Assembly: GCA_037974965.1 (NCBI GenBank)
Contig: JBBPFI010000002.1
Location: 124,001 to 188,000 of the forward strand
Origin: Dacryopinax spathularia
Lineage: Eukaryota > Basidiomycota > Dacrymycetes > Dacrymycetales > Dacrymycetaceae
DNA length: 64,000 bases
Direction: 5' to 3'
Both the position numbers and the translations under genes were made by a program. The stretch's first letter is position 1, and every line of letters starts with the position of its first letter. Under the pieces are notes generated by a model that worked only from the letters and a program-made list of their open reading frames with translations, did not search any database and had not been told where the DNA came from. Below, one piece after another: positions 33,428-44,855 of this stretch.

Positions 33428-34913
33428 TTAGAGCTCGAACAACTGCATACTTGGTCAGCATCTATCAGATTGGAGCAAACATGCAGAGGACGTACGGGGC
33501 CTTCGAACGCCGCTACGCGTCTTGAGAGGATCTCTTGCGCTTTTGTCCGCCAATCGGTCTCTATCAGCTCGCCTATCCGTTGTCGCAGTGCAGATTGGTG
33601 CATATGGGGTGCGATGTACCTGTTCCCCATGTCAGCATCTGCGAATCCCGCACCGGACGAGATGACGTACCTTCCAATCGGGGTAGCTCGTGCCGTCCGA
33701 ACGGCCTTGATCAACCCCTCCGCGTCCATCTTCTTCACATGATAGACATAGGGCGGCTCGAGATGCTTAAGCCCGTCATGTTGCGTGACCCACGATTCCC
33801 GATGGAACGGCCTCTTTTCGTCCCATCTCAAGATAGGATTCACGAACGGTACGCCAAAGCAGAGCGCTTCATATGGCGCAGCGCTATGCGGCGGAACACC
33901 TGTACCGACCAGGACCTGGCTGTGCGCGAGGAGGGAATAGTAGTCCTCTGCTGCCATAGGGCCGTAGTTGTCCATATATGGAGGCCAGTAGGTGTCCCAT
34001 TGCGTATCGTTGACCAGGCCACCGACGAGCGTGACTTCAAGGAAGAACGCGTCCCTCAGACCCCAGAGCGCGCCGTCGTCCCATGCGTAGTCGCGGTGGT
34101 ACCAGTATGACAGCCGGTCGCCGAGGATGTAGACATGCTGCTCCCGCTCTGCGGCACGTACAAATCCATGTGCACGGCAAGTATCCTCGATGCTGTATCC
34201 CGTAACTTGTGCGCCGGTGCCAAAGTCTTCTGGGCTCAAGACCCAGTCCGCGCCCAGTGGACCAGAGACCGAGCCGAGTGGGGAAAAGGCGAACAGCTTC
34301 CAGACGGGGAAACCGGATGGGTTGGAGGGGGATTTGATACAGCCCTCGGAGTCGAAGCAGCTTGATACGTCGTGAGGCTCTGCTATGACGAGTTTGACCA
34401 GGTCAGGGAAGAGCGCATATGTTGCGGACGCGTGGGATAGGGATGGGAACCAGAGGTAGGTGTGTCCGAGTTGTCGGATGGCATTTTGTACCGATAGAGC
34501 CCTACGAGAATGTGAGCATTGCTCTGCCCCGGCAGACATGCGATCACGCACCATGCTCCCTCCGCATTGTTGTGCGACTCAATTCTCGGACCGAATCGCG
34601 GGCTCGCAAGTATAACCACACTCGTCTGGTTCTGCTCACACTCGTCTCTCGCCAGGCAACCGATGAGAGCGCGTATTGCCTGCGCGTTCGCTTTCTGCTC
34701 CTCCTCCGTCCCTCCTGCTCCAGGGAGTACCGGGAAAACGCGGTCGAACATCGGATGTTGGTGATTTCGCGCGCCATGTGAGGATATTGGAGTGACGGAA
34801 AGGGATGTTGGGGAGATTGAGGTTCGGAAGAGGAGACCGGAGAGGAGAAGGATGGTGCTGCCACCCAGGAGCAGTCCCCGGGCGAGAAGGGATTTTGCAC
34901 TGGTCATGGCCAT
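33428..34913 (-). CDS. GT18 (MGAT5)-like glycosyltransferase, type II membrane protein
   Basis: Exons 34913-34552, 34501-33671, 33619-33496 and 33442-33428 give 443 residues. An anchor at about 8-30 (LLARGLLLGGSTILLLSGLL) is followed by a lumenal domain. VLVGTGVPPHSAAPYEALCF, GVPFVNPILRWDEKRPFHRE and SWVTQHDGLKHLEPPYVYHV parallel the C-terminal nucleotide-sugar region of family GT18, the MGAT5 N-acetylglucosaminyltransferases (xAPxEA..G..FxNP...KP...SQH...PxVxxV). Intron 3 (33620-33670) is 51 nt and in frame, so a naive reading runs through it; I called it an intron because of its gtacgt donor, gctgac branch-like site and cag acceptor, and because removing it restores PIGRYIAPHM. It probably elongates N-linked or other surface glycans in the Golgi. 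Confidence 0.72.
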
Positions 34914-35474
34914 CAGTATTCGCGTTGCTCTTTAAAAGTGGCTGGTCCTTACAGCATCTAATGCGCGACCCAGGACGTTGACCGCGACGCGTCCCGAAGT
35001 AGTTCCAAAGAGGTTATTGTACAACACAGCGCCAATTCAAGTTCAACCCAGGTCGAGAATGTAAGAGATCAACGTTGTGGGCCTAGGACGCGTCCCGGAA
35101 GCCGAGCTTGATGATTCCATATCTGGATTGTTGATATACACCTACCCAGGGCAGACAAGGTTCATTACGGTATGTGTCGAAGGAAGGTACGGAGGTGGCA
35201 GTGCTGATACATTGCTTCGCGAAGACCCACAAAATAAATTCAGTTCATCCGCTTTGTCTTGTCCCGCCTCTCCTTCTACGACTGCTTTACTGTGGCGATT
35301 AATGGCTGGGGCTTTTCTTAAACCTGCTTTGATTCATATCGCTTCTCGTGCACTGTCTTCTCAGGAAAGATATGTATTGGATACAAGAAGCTTTGCGGTG
35401 TTCGAGAGCCATGCGATACCAATAATTGAAGAAAACGTCGCCGCTGCAGTCCAATGCTCGGCTGTACCCGAGCT
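34914..35474. other. Intergenic, no gene recognised
   Basis: 561 bases between the GT18-like promoter and the end of the broken CPL1-like copy D. A plus-strand 133-aa frame here has no recognisable features. Confidence 0.3.
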
Positions 35475-35986
35475 CTAGTGTCGGTGTCCCTGAATGGGCA
35501 CGGCACGCACACAGCCAGAGGTTGCCTTGTCGAGGCTGACAGGTTGGCTTGAGATCACGGCGTCGGCGGAAATCGCTCCCCGACGATGACTTGCAGCGAC
35601 AGACTTGGATCGGACCCCATGGCAGGCAGTTGCCCCAGTCTGTCGAGTACTAGATACTTGGTATGTTGGGTTCAGCACGTTGCGTTCAAGGACTGACGTA
35701 CTCCACTCCAGCTGTAACACCCATCTATCGAACAATCAGCTCGAAGTGCAAAGCCATTGACTGAGTGATCGATACGTACCGAAGTAGCAGCGATTATATC
35801 GACAAAAGGCAGCTCCACCGACCGTTGATGGACACTGACTGTCCGTCTAAAGAAGTGCGTTATTGAGCAGAATCTCCACAGTTCCAGTGGAAAGCTTACA
35901 GTGCAGTAGAAGTCAGCCAAGACGGGAAGAAGAAAACCTGCTGTCAACACAGCCAGATAGACAGGGAATGCAGATGGGAGAGGCAT
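35475..35986 (-). pseudogene. CPL1-like copy D, internal deletion
   Basis: The first three exons are normal (35986-35900, 35846-35780, 35724-35702): a signal peptide, DFYCT, TDSQCPSTVGG, CYFDGCYSWSG. Exon 4 starts at 35649 with YSTDWGNCLPWGPIQVCRC and SGSDFRRRRDLKPTC. The next bases, in another frame, read SLDKATSGCVRAVP, which aligns with the very end of copy B (LDQGQAGCVRG). The whole central core (CP..E.CP..HG.GG.ECVD..DIESCGGC) and the last intron are missing and the frame is shifted. A deletion joining early exon 4 to late exon 5 explains this. A short secreted peptide could still be made in the original frame, which stays open for about 60 codons. Confidence 0.72.
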
Positions 35987-37240
35987 TACGTCGCGTGGGG
36001 GTCTTCGTAGGTCATATCTCTAAGAGTCCTGTCCTTTTATCGCTTGTAGTAACCGGCGCGATGATCGCGCAAACAGCACGCAAGACGACTCCAACAGATG
36101 AAGGAAGCATGATGAGATCAGGACTATCCGTCCATTGTCTGCGGTTTCCGGTAGACCTTCGTCACTTTTTGCTCATCCGGGTTACGGACAACCAATAGAA
36201 GAGCGCTCCACAGCGAGACTCGACAGGACCTCTGATGCCCGCAAACGAGGCGGGCACCCAGAGACAGGTCGACACCGCCACATTTCTGACAAATTCGTAC
36301 GAGTTTCGTCGTCGTCAGGTCGGAAGATGCCGAAGACATGCCAGCAAAGCAAGAAAATAAAGACGAGTTGTAGATAATCACGGAGAGAACCTTCCATAGT
36401 CGTATATGCTTGGTCGGCGACCACGTCGGAACAGGGGAAAGCCCACCGCCTTCGGAGACCATGCCACTGTCTCGAGGCACAGGCCTCACTGGATCCAATC
36501 CGTATCGCTTGGCCGCGCCGGCGTCTACCCTGCGCGTCCCAGGTGTTTGTCACCGGGGTGAGTGTAGGACGGAACGGGCCTCCAGCATACAGTAGCGTCA
36601 CGACGTACGTAGAAAATCAGTAGGAAGACCTTCAAGGGACCAGAAGCAGCAACGACCCCCGTCGACTAGCTCCACCTCAGCGTACGTTATTCCGTCCGGC
36701 GTCTGGTCTCGTGTCTGAGCCGCCGATTCATGTACTTGGGCTGCAGACAATTTAGCTTGTTTTGCGGGGCACAGCACGTTGTGGAGAGGTTGGTAGCGTC
36801 GCTCCGAAAGAGAGCAGAGCAGGAGTTGAGGCGGTCAAGATGGATGATTTGAAGCTCCTCGACTGGTGCCCTCTAGCTAACGAGCATTGCTGCGGGATCT
36901 TTAGTACCGTCGTTAGAGGTGAGCCCAGTGCCATCCATATTCACTATCCAAACTGTTGCCGTTCTAGCTCACAGTCCACTCCTCGGTTTTCGCCGCGAGT
37001 TGAACACCAGCCTGGGGCGATGACACGAGCCAGAGTCGGAAGGCGTTAGGGGAGCGCAGGGATGGGTAATTACGGCATTCTTTATGGAAGGGAGTCACGC
37101 GATCGGAATGATCGGTATGCTTTTAAGTTGCGCGTGTCTTGGAGGATTTGTTTAGAGGACCAGCATCCAGAAGTCGCTTGTATTAGGAGCGCTAGCGTTG
37201 AAATTGCCTTATAAGCTGTTGCGTGTTGTTCCGGACTGGT
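35987..37240. other. Intergenic, no gene recognised
   Basis: 1.25 kb between CPL1-like copies D and F. A gataaaag on the minus strand near 36031-36040 may be the TATA box of copy D. Frames up to 139 codons occur on the minus strand at 36182-36601 but show no signal peptide, family motif or clean splice sites. Confidence 0.35.
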
Positions 37241-38036
37241 TCATGCCATCCAAGTGCGCAGCCCGAAAATGGGTGTACAGATCGAGCGCAAGCTATCCAG
37301 CTTGTACCCCTTTGCGCAGTGCTCTGATGGTGATCATGTCAGCAGTGAGACTTACAGTCTCGAGGGAAGCAAGATGGCGCACCGATAACACACAATCCAT
37401 CAAGGCAGCTAACATCATCCACGCCGGCTAAGAGCGTGCAGTCCGTGCCAGACCCATCCCCGTCCCCGTCCAGATTGACACACCCACCACACGACTCGAT
37501 ATCGTTCATCACATCCACGCATTCTGTCCCTCCCCTTCCGTGGAGAATTGGGCAGCGCTGATAGCCACGAGGGCACAGGTCCAGGTCGCGCCGCCGGCCA
37601 GGGAGGTTGCTTCCTGTTAGGATCTGTTGGCATTGGCAGTGAGAGACTTTTGTTGCGGGGTATGCCCAGGTGGTGTAGCATGTTGCGGAGGGGAAGTACT
37701 ATCACGGGAGGATATGAGCCTTCATACAGCGGGTAGATGGATGTTGTATGACTGACTCCCGAAGAAAAATCGCACGTTTCTGAGCAATCTGTCAGTAGGG
37801 CGTTGACGAGAACGGATGGAAGATACCAACGGTAGTAGCAGGCACCATTATAGCAAGTCGGATGAGAGCCCACTCCTGTCGCTGGGCAATCGCTGTCTTT
37901 CTACGAGGAGACGTCCAGAAACAGATGAAGTAGGAGCTAAGGAACATACCGAGCATGTTTGTTGGGCTTCGACCGATACAACGGACAGGCTCATTAGCAA
38001 GTAGACGAGCCCGGCGAGCAAGTACAAGACGAGCAT
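37241..38036 (-). CDS. CPL1-like cysteine-rich secreted protein, copy F
   Basis: Exons 38036-37950, 37900-37831, 37779-37757, 37698-37383 and 37323-37241 give 192 residues. The start at 38036 was chosen because it places MLVLYLLAGLVYLLMSLS as a signal peptide; the frame is open further upstream to an ATG at 38129. Mature part: CYNGACYY, QTCDFSSG, an exon 4 with TGSNLPGRRRDLDLCPRGYQ, RCPILHGRGGTECVDVMNDI, ESCGGCVNLDGDGDG and a final exon with EHCAKGYKLD. One unusual donor (gttggt) ends exon 2; exon lengths (70, 23) match copy C exactly. Secreted, disulphide-rich, function unknown. Confidence 0.82.
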
Positions 38037-39328
38037 AGCGAGTTCTCTTGGGGGGATGGGTAAACGACCTGAGCCTGGGCTTTTGTTTACACCTCGGGAG
38101 CGCGAGAGGCTTCGAACAGCCCGAGACAAACCATGACAGCTCTTCCGCTGAGTGCTGACGGACGCAGACGAACAATCTTGGTTTCCAGAGCAGCTCTGTC
38201 ATGAGGAGGTGATCCAGTCATGATTGATTGGGTACTTCCGAGCCATACAGCGCTGTCGATTCACTTGATCCGTGTCCAAGAGCGTCGCCTCCAAGAATCC
38301 ACTGGAAGAGTAAAAGAGAGCCGCCGATTCGAGGGCCAAGTTTGTGGCATGCCCACGCCACGCCATGTGAAGGAGCGGTTTCCGTTCGGTCCGCCGTCTT
38401 GGACTCCTGTCGCAGAATGCGCCTGCCCAGTGGAGCAATAGTCCTCCTCCGGCAAGAAGCTGATGGTCACATGTGATACGGCAGCAGAGACGCTCAGAGT
38501 ACTTTGAAGACGGTGATGGCACTGATTCGTGTTCCAGTCACCAGCAACTTGTAGAGTGCAACAGACCACAGTAGCTCCACCCAGTCAGCTCAATCCGCAG
38601 ATATGAGATCCGTTCAGATGCCTCAATTTCAGCAGGATGATCGAACTATGAGGCACTGCTCTTCAAAACAGGCCCGGACAAAAGCGATTCGGTTGGTGGA
38701 GAAGGTAGATGTAATCGCGCTTCCTGCTGGGCGGTTGATTCTTCAACATCTGCTTCCGCATCGCATTTCTGTCGCAAGATGCTGGACCGCACGCAAGAAT
38801 CACCGCTTGCCACGGCCTGCGCCATTGTCGAACATGCCGAATTGCAGGAATGGGCGGAACATAGGCGGACTTTAGGACTAAACGACTCTACTTATTCCGC
38901 CCCAATCCGGTCGTTGCTGGGTGCTGACTGTCTCACCCTTTTTTGGCACCCCGCAGCATGCATTGCAATTGCGCTGTAAGCGCACGCATGCGAGATGCAG
39001 CCCTCTGCGGAAAGGTCTAGCTGCCTTCCAACGGGATGAGGCGATAACAGTATAAAGGGCTCGTAACATGGTGGCCTGTGATCAGCTGCAGTTGACGGAG
39101 TTCGAGCATTTTCAGTGTTCTTCGGCCCTACTCCTCCGGTAAGACTAGATGTCGATCGGCTGGTCTCTGCCACATACAGATATCATTGCAATCGTGCGCG
39201 ACAGAGGGGTATGATTAGTTTTCTACGTAGTATGTTCGCAAGGAATGGTACGTCGAGGAGGCGACACTTCTAGAAGTCCACAGAAAGGAAACCGAATTAA
39301 AGAAAACACAGAAAGTCCATGGGCTAGC
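38037..39328. other. Intergenic, with an orphan TATA-like site
   Basis: 1.29 kb between CPL1-like copies F and G. A plus-strand gtataaaggg at about 39049-39058 resembles the TATA boxes of copies B and C but no secreted-protein start follows it. Several frames of 70-107 codons on both strands have no recognisable features. Confidence 0.35.
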
Positions 39329-40063
39329 TCAGTCCATCCGCCAGCTCCTCTTGAGAGGGCTTTGGATACGCATGCCAGCGATTGGCTTGCAGGTTGAATG
39401 CTCCGCGTCGAGCTTGTAGCCCGTCGCGCATTCGTCTACGAACATGGATTAGCATGGAGTTCTCAGGCGCGGCCAGTGGGCACATACCGATAACACAGGA
39501 ACCGTTGACGCAGCTAACGGACTCAGCGCCAGGAATGTTGGTGCAGTCCTTGCCAGGACCGCTGCCGTCCAAGCCAACACAGCCGCCGCAGGACTCGATG
39601 TCGCTTAGAGTATCGACGCACTCCGAGCCGCCACGTCCATGGTAAATAGGGCAGCGCTCCTGTTGGGGAGCACAGGTATCCAGATCACGGCGCCTGCGGT
39701 AGTTGCTACCAGTGCTGATCTTCTGGCACTTGCAGAAAGTGAATAGATCGAGGAACCCGCCTTGGAAGCAGTCCGAGCTCGAACGATAGCCGGTTGCACA
39801 TGTACCCTGCTCTGGAGGCACAGTCAGCATGGCTTGGGACCGTAGATCAACTTAACGCACCATAGTAGCAGCCGCCATTATGACATGTGCGCGAACTCCC
39901 AATTGTGTTGGAGCACTGGTTGTCTTTCTGCACCGGACTTGTCAGAGAGATGAGGCCTATAGGCGTCCACATAGCTTACGGTGCACGTCGTGTCCGCAGC
40001 GGACGGAAGGCACAAGGCCAAAAACACCAGGGCGGCAGTGAGGAAGAAGCGAATGGTGTACAT
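39329..40063 (-). CDS. CPL1-like cysteine-rich secreted protein, copy G
   Basis: Exons 40063-39980, 39927-39861, 39811-39488 and 39435-39329 give 193 residues. A signal peptide (MYTIRFFLTAALVFLALCL) ends near PSAAD before TTCT. Then CHNGGCYYE, GTCATGYRSSSDCFQGG, TGSNYRRRRDLDTCAPQQER, CPIYHGRGGSECVDTLSDIE, SCGGCVGLDGSGPGKDC and DECATGYKLD. It lacks the intron that separates exons 3 and 4 in all other copies: the 23-nt exon runs straight into exon 4 with no gained or lost codon, a precise intron loss. Secreted; the function is inferred only from the CPL1 family. Confidence 0.87.
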
Positions 40064-41882
40064 GGCGTCTAGAGAGGAGGGACGGCGAATGGGCTAGCTG
40101 AGGCTCGTTCAGGACTCTGCCTGCCTTTTGTATGCCCCTGAGCGGAGATACGGATAGAAGGACAGCCATTTTCTCCCTCGGATTCCTCGTACACCGGGGC
40201 TCACGGTCGGATAGCGCCGGTCAACATGCGAAAAACACACCGTTGCCTCTTTGCTATCGATCCGAGTCAACTTCATGATGCTCTGGACCCGCCTGTCACT
40301 CTGTGCGGGTCCCCTAAGCCGATTGTGGCCGTTGGTCAGCGCCAGGCACCTGGCTGCCCGCAAACCAAGGAGACGGAGTCTGATTGTCCGCTTCCTTCCA
40401 GAACGCTGCGGCTTGATGTGATTTCGGACTAGACATCATCGTCTTATCTGCCGTCCCTTTGGCCTGCGGATGACGCCCAGAGAAGGGCTGGAAGCCGTCA
40501 GAACGAGCAGCGCATCGAAAGCAGATTTGTGTACTTTTCCAAGGCGTCCAAATCGCTGCCTCTGTGCATAAACGAATTTTCAGCGCTCAGCTTGGGGCCC
40601 TTTGAAAGACCGACCACTTGTCTCAAGAAAAGACCGGAGATCGTGGAGACGCCTCCCCGGTCTCGGGTTTCTCCATGTCAAAAAAGCGCTCGTATGATTT
40701 CCATCACCAGAGAATGGGGCCTCCGGGCGGAGAACCGACGATGGAATATTCCTGAGAACGCTCAGGGCCAGGCAACCCCCAGCATTCCAGTGCTGCCATT
40801 CGCTCGGGAATTCCAGGGTGCCCGATGGAATGTCCATCAACCGGAAGCAAACGGCGGGTAACCCACTTCCGGCCAACTGTGTCGCAGCTTAATTTGGAAT
40901 TGCTCACTGCCTGCATTGTAGCCGTTCCGCCGGGATTTCCAATCTCTGCAAACCAGAGCTCATATTTGAAGAATCGTTCTCACAACACTGGGACGGTATG
41001 CTGGTCGTTGCCTACCACCGTGCACCAAGTACCTCCTGCCTCACGGGCATGTGTAGATGCACCGCAAGGGTTGCGCACCTCTCCCATCCCTGACGAACGT
41101 GCTGTTATCAGCGAGTGCACCTGTGAATTGAGATCGGAGAAAAGCACGGCGATGCCTCCGGGGGCGGCTATGCAATCGCACCACCGCAGTCACCGCCTGA
41201 AATAGTGGCCGAAGCCACACGGCCTCTTGCGCCCGTATCGGACAGGCAGCTTAAGTCGGTGGACCTTGCGAGTACATTGCTGACTGGATGAGTCTAGGAG
41301 GTATAACTCCGTCTGACAGTTCACCAAAGCCAAGGCCCACAATCTCTTGTTTACTATCCTCGGATGTACTCACCTCAGAGCTGGAGCTGTGGAGCGCTGA
41401 ATCCCCCATGACAATGATGCTGCTTCTCTTGCATACCATTCCAGACTGAACCGTGATGATATCATGGACATTCTCACGCTTCTCAGTAGTCCGTTGGATT
41501 TAGGGGTACGTTCTAATCTTATCAATAATGCTGGACTCGGAGGAGCGCACCCAATATCACCGGCTTTGACATGCCTCCACACCAGTGGCTCTGACCGCGG
41601 TGGACACTCTGTCTCGCAAAGGCAGGCGAATAGTCTCCGAGGAGGACAGAAGCTTCGTTCACTTGGGGTGGGCCCCCACATCGAAGAGCTTGTCGGACAA
41701 AGTTGGCGCGTAAGAGATCTTCGGAGTCCTCAAGGAAGTTCGCGGTCAAGTAAGTTCCGGCCCATCAAATCCACAGCGGACGGCCACCGGCAGACTGGCG
41801 TAGTGATCCGGGGAGCAGACCAAATACGGCGCCAGGTGAGATATTAGATGGAAATCGATTACTGTATCGTCTAAAGAGATGC
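40064..41882. other. Intergenic, no gene recognised
   Basis: 1.8 kb between copy G and the GH71 gene, both minus strand. Frames up to 127 codons occur but overlap each other on several frames and carry no family motif, signal peptide or consistent splice sites. Confidence 0.3.
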
Positions 41883-44855
41883 CTATGTCGAAGCCATAGC
41901 GACATAAGCGTTGAAGTTGTACACAGAAGGGGTCGGGTTGAAAACATAATCCTGCGGCCAAAGATCCAGCACCTGTGTCGTACCCCGCATCAGAGTCGCC
42001 CGCATGCCATTACTCGGCCGTAAGGCGAGCTTGAACTTGTTCACGCCGGCGGTGATGGCTGCTGTTGATGGACTGGCAGCTCCTGCGGTAGGGGTGGTGG
42101 ACGAAGGTGTAGGTGGAGTACCGAGGATGATCGTCCCCGCTGATGTGGCCATCACCAGGACGTAGAAGTTATCGTCGGTGTTCTGCCAGTTGGCAGGCTG
42201 GCCGACGGAGTCGCAGCAGGCCTGTGCTGCCTTAGGGTGTGGTCGGGCATAGATATAGATCTTGTCCTTGGGGATAGCAGGGTAAACACCGGTCTTGAAC
42301 GCCGTAGCGTAGTAGCCGGTCATGTCCAGCCATGCGGTATGAGGGTATCCGTTCACCCATGCTTGAGAATTCGGCTGGGCACCTTCGATGGGACCAATGT
42401 AATGGCTCTCGCCATAGTCTGGACATATGGGTCAGAATGATAGCTCTGCGGGAGAACAATGCGAGACATACCGTTCCAAGTGATGATCTCGGTTATGGCG
42501 ATCTGATTCCGATTGGAGACCATCATCTCCCACCTGGTAGCATACAGGTTATCGTCATTCCGGTATATCCAGTTTTTGTTATAAGTCTGAGGACTGTAAT
42601 GCTGATCATACAAGGTCAGCGACAGGCACTGGTGGAGAAGGGAGAGGATGCCTACCGTAAAGAAATTGGGGGTAACGGGTGCGATATACAGCTTCCCGTT
42701 CAGACCGCTGAGCCACTGCTGATCGGAGGAGAAGGTGATATCAGTGTTAGACATCGGCCATCCACCGTTCCACTTCCCACGCAACAAATTCAGTACACAA
42801 TTTGATAAGGTGAGACAACGAAAAGGACGCACGTTGAACGCCCCACTCAGGACGGGATAGTTCCCGAACGTGCTGGGGTCGACGAACCACGCCGGGAGGA
42901 AAGTGACGGCCGTCCCGATCTGGTTGATCACGTACTGCCAGCCGGCGTTCAGACTGCCTTGGCCGAAATAGCTGTTCTCGCCCGAGAACGTGCTGAGCAC
43001 AACGCCGCCGTTGTACACCAGCTGGTTTGGATGGCCGACGAACTGCTTGACTTGGTTGGCGAGGTTGGACGCGTCCCCTGCTGAGCCGCCGCTGAGCGAG
43101 GACATGTCTGCTGAGAGGAAGAGCTTGAAGTTCGGATACCCGCGAGCAGCAGCGTATGCGTCCGCGAGCCGTGCAGGCTGCCAGCTGTCGCTGCCATAAT
43201 TGAGCGCAAAGCCGTCTATCCCGTTCGCTGAGGCGAGAGCGATATCGTTCGCCCAGTCCGACTGGCCATAGGGGTACGTATTCCCCACCATGAAATGCGC
43301 GACGACATACTTCTGCCCATTTCCGCCCGTTGTTGTCGACCCGGTGCTGGTTGCAGAAGCTGCGGTGCTCATGGACGTGGAAGTGGGGACTGCTCCGATG
43401 TGGCTGTACAGATTAAGACGGTAACTGCCTCCGCATATTTCGGCCGAGTTGCCGGCGCAGGCCATATTACAATCAGAAGCCTGGACGACTATGAGAAATT
43501 GTTGGACCAGACATCCGGAAAATCACTCACTGCCGCGGTGGTGCCCACTCCGTTCGAGAGCGTGTTGCCGCAGTAACACTGAGTTCCATACTGCATAAAG
43601 GGTTAGCAGCGCGTGATGACATTCAACTCAGATACGCACCTCGACACCCGCATACACAAAGCCCTGCGCCAAACAATACGCCTCACAGCTCTCCACCGAA
43701 TTCGTATTAACCTGCTGGAACGCCCCCGTCAGCGCCCTGTTATCCGCATCTGTCCTGCATCCCAAATTCGCCCATCCCGTCGCGCCCGCCGCGGACGAAG
43801 AAGTCGTCGTCGTCGTTGTTGATACGCGGGTGGTGGAGAGAGGGGCGACGGCGACGTATTGATAGATGTTGAGGCGGTACGCGCCGCCGCAGATCTCGGC
43901 GGTGTTGCCTTTGCAGGGGGTGTGGCAGTCTGCGTCCGGGGCGGGTTGCTGGCCGTTCCGGATGGCGTTGTCGCAGAAGCACCTGCGAATCATGACCGTC
44001 AGGACATGCTCTGGTTGATTGTGGGGAAAAGGACGCACTGATTGCCGTTCTCTAACCCGGCAAGGGTATACCCTCGCTGCTGACACCAGTTCTCGCAGTA
44101 TTCGGGGGTGACGTAGTAGCTGATAGCTGTTGCCGTAAGCGCTCGGGAGGCGCCGTCCGAATAACATCCCACAGAGGACCACGTAGCAGACCCCGTCGGC
44201 ATAGGCGCCGTAAGGACCGGGGCTGAAGTGACGGCCGCGCTCGTAGTTGTCGTAGTCCGAACCGTTGGAGAAGTAGGAGTTGTGGTCGTGGTTGTGCGCG
44301 AAGTGGTCGTGACGACCGCTCCGGCCGTAACGGCAGTGTACACATTCAGCCTGCGTTAGAGCGTGAGCCACCCGATGTGGATGATGGGAGAGGGGATCAT
44401 TCACCGGAGAGCTCCACCGCAGATCTCGGCTGTGTTCCCCTTACACGGGACATTACAGTCGCTCGCCGCTGCAGGGCCGAGTCCGTTCCGGATCGCGTTA
44501 TCGCACCAACACCTACAATCCGGCGTTATGAGCATATACGACACATAGGAGTAGGAAGCACGCACTGGTTCCCGTTCTCCGTCCCTGCGAGACTGTAACC
44601 CCTTTGCTGACACCATGTCTGACAGTACTGCGGTGTAACGTAGTAGCTGATCGCCGTTGCGGGCAGTGCTCGTGAGGCCGCGTCGGAGTAGCACCCAACA
44701 GACGACCAGGAGATGGAGGCCGAGGTCGCTCGTGCGTGCATAGCCGGGGCGACATGGACGACTGGCGGGGTTGTGGGTGTTGCCTGCGGTAGGCTGTATG
44801 CGAGGAGTGGGAGGGAGAGAAGGGAGACGATGAGGGTAGGGAGAGACGAATACAT
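41883..44855 (-). CDS. Alpha-1,3-glucanase (GH71) with three WSC modules
   Basis: Nine exons (44855-44566, 44512-44405, 44350-44039, 43982-43640, 43590-43531, 43480-42833, 42772-42656, 42601-42472, 42418-41883) give 847 residues. A signal peptide (about 1-21) leads to three WSC domains (about 50-135, 180-270, 295-395), each with ENGNQCWCDNAIRNG- or YGTQCYCGN-like and CKGNTAEICGG-like blocks, joined by Thr/Ser-rich linkers likely to be O-mannosylated. The GH71 domain begins near KYVVAHFMVGN and contains DGFALNYGSDSWQ, FKLFLSADMSSL, GAFNWNGGWPMSN and the TWNDYGESHYIGP block typical of fungal mutanases. It should cleave alpha-1,3-glucan of the wall, with WSC modules binding wall glycans. No GPI signal is seen at the C-terminus. 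Confidence 0.93.

Noticed and set aside
36182-36601. Possible seventh CPL1-like locus between copies D and F
   Set aside because: A hydrophobic segment and a few cysteines occur on the minus strand, but no RRRRDL hinge, no HG.GG/ESCGGC core and no matching exon lengths were found.
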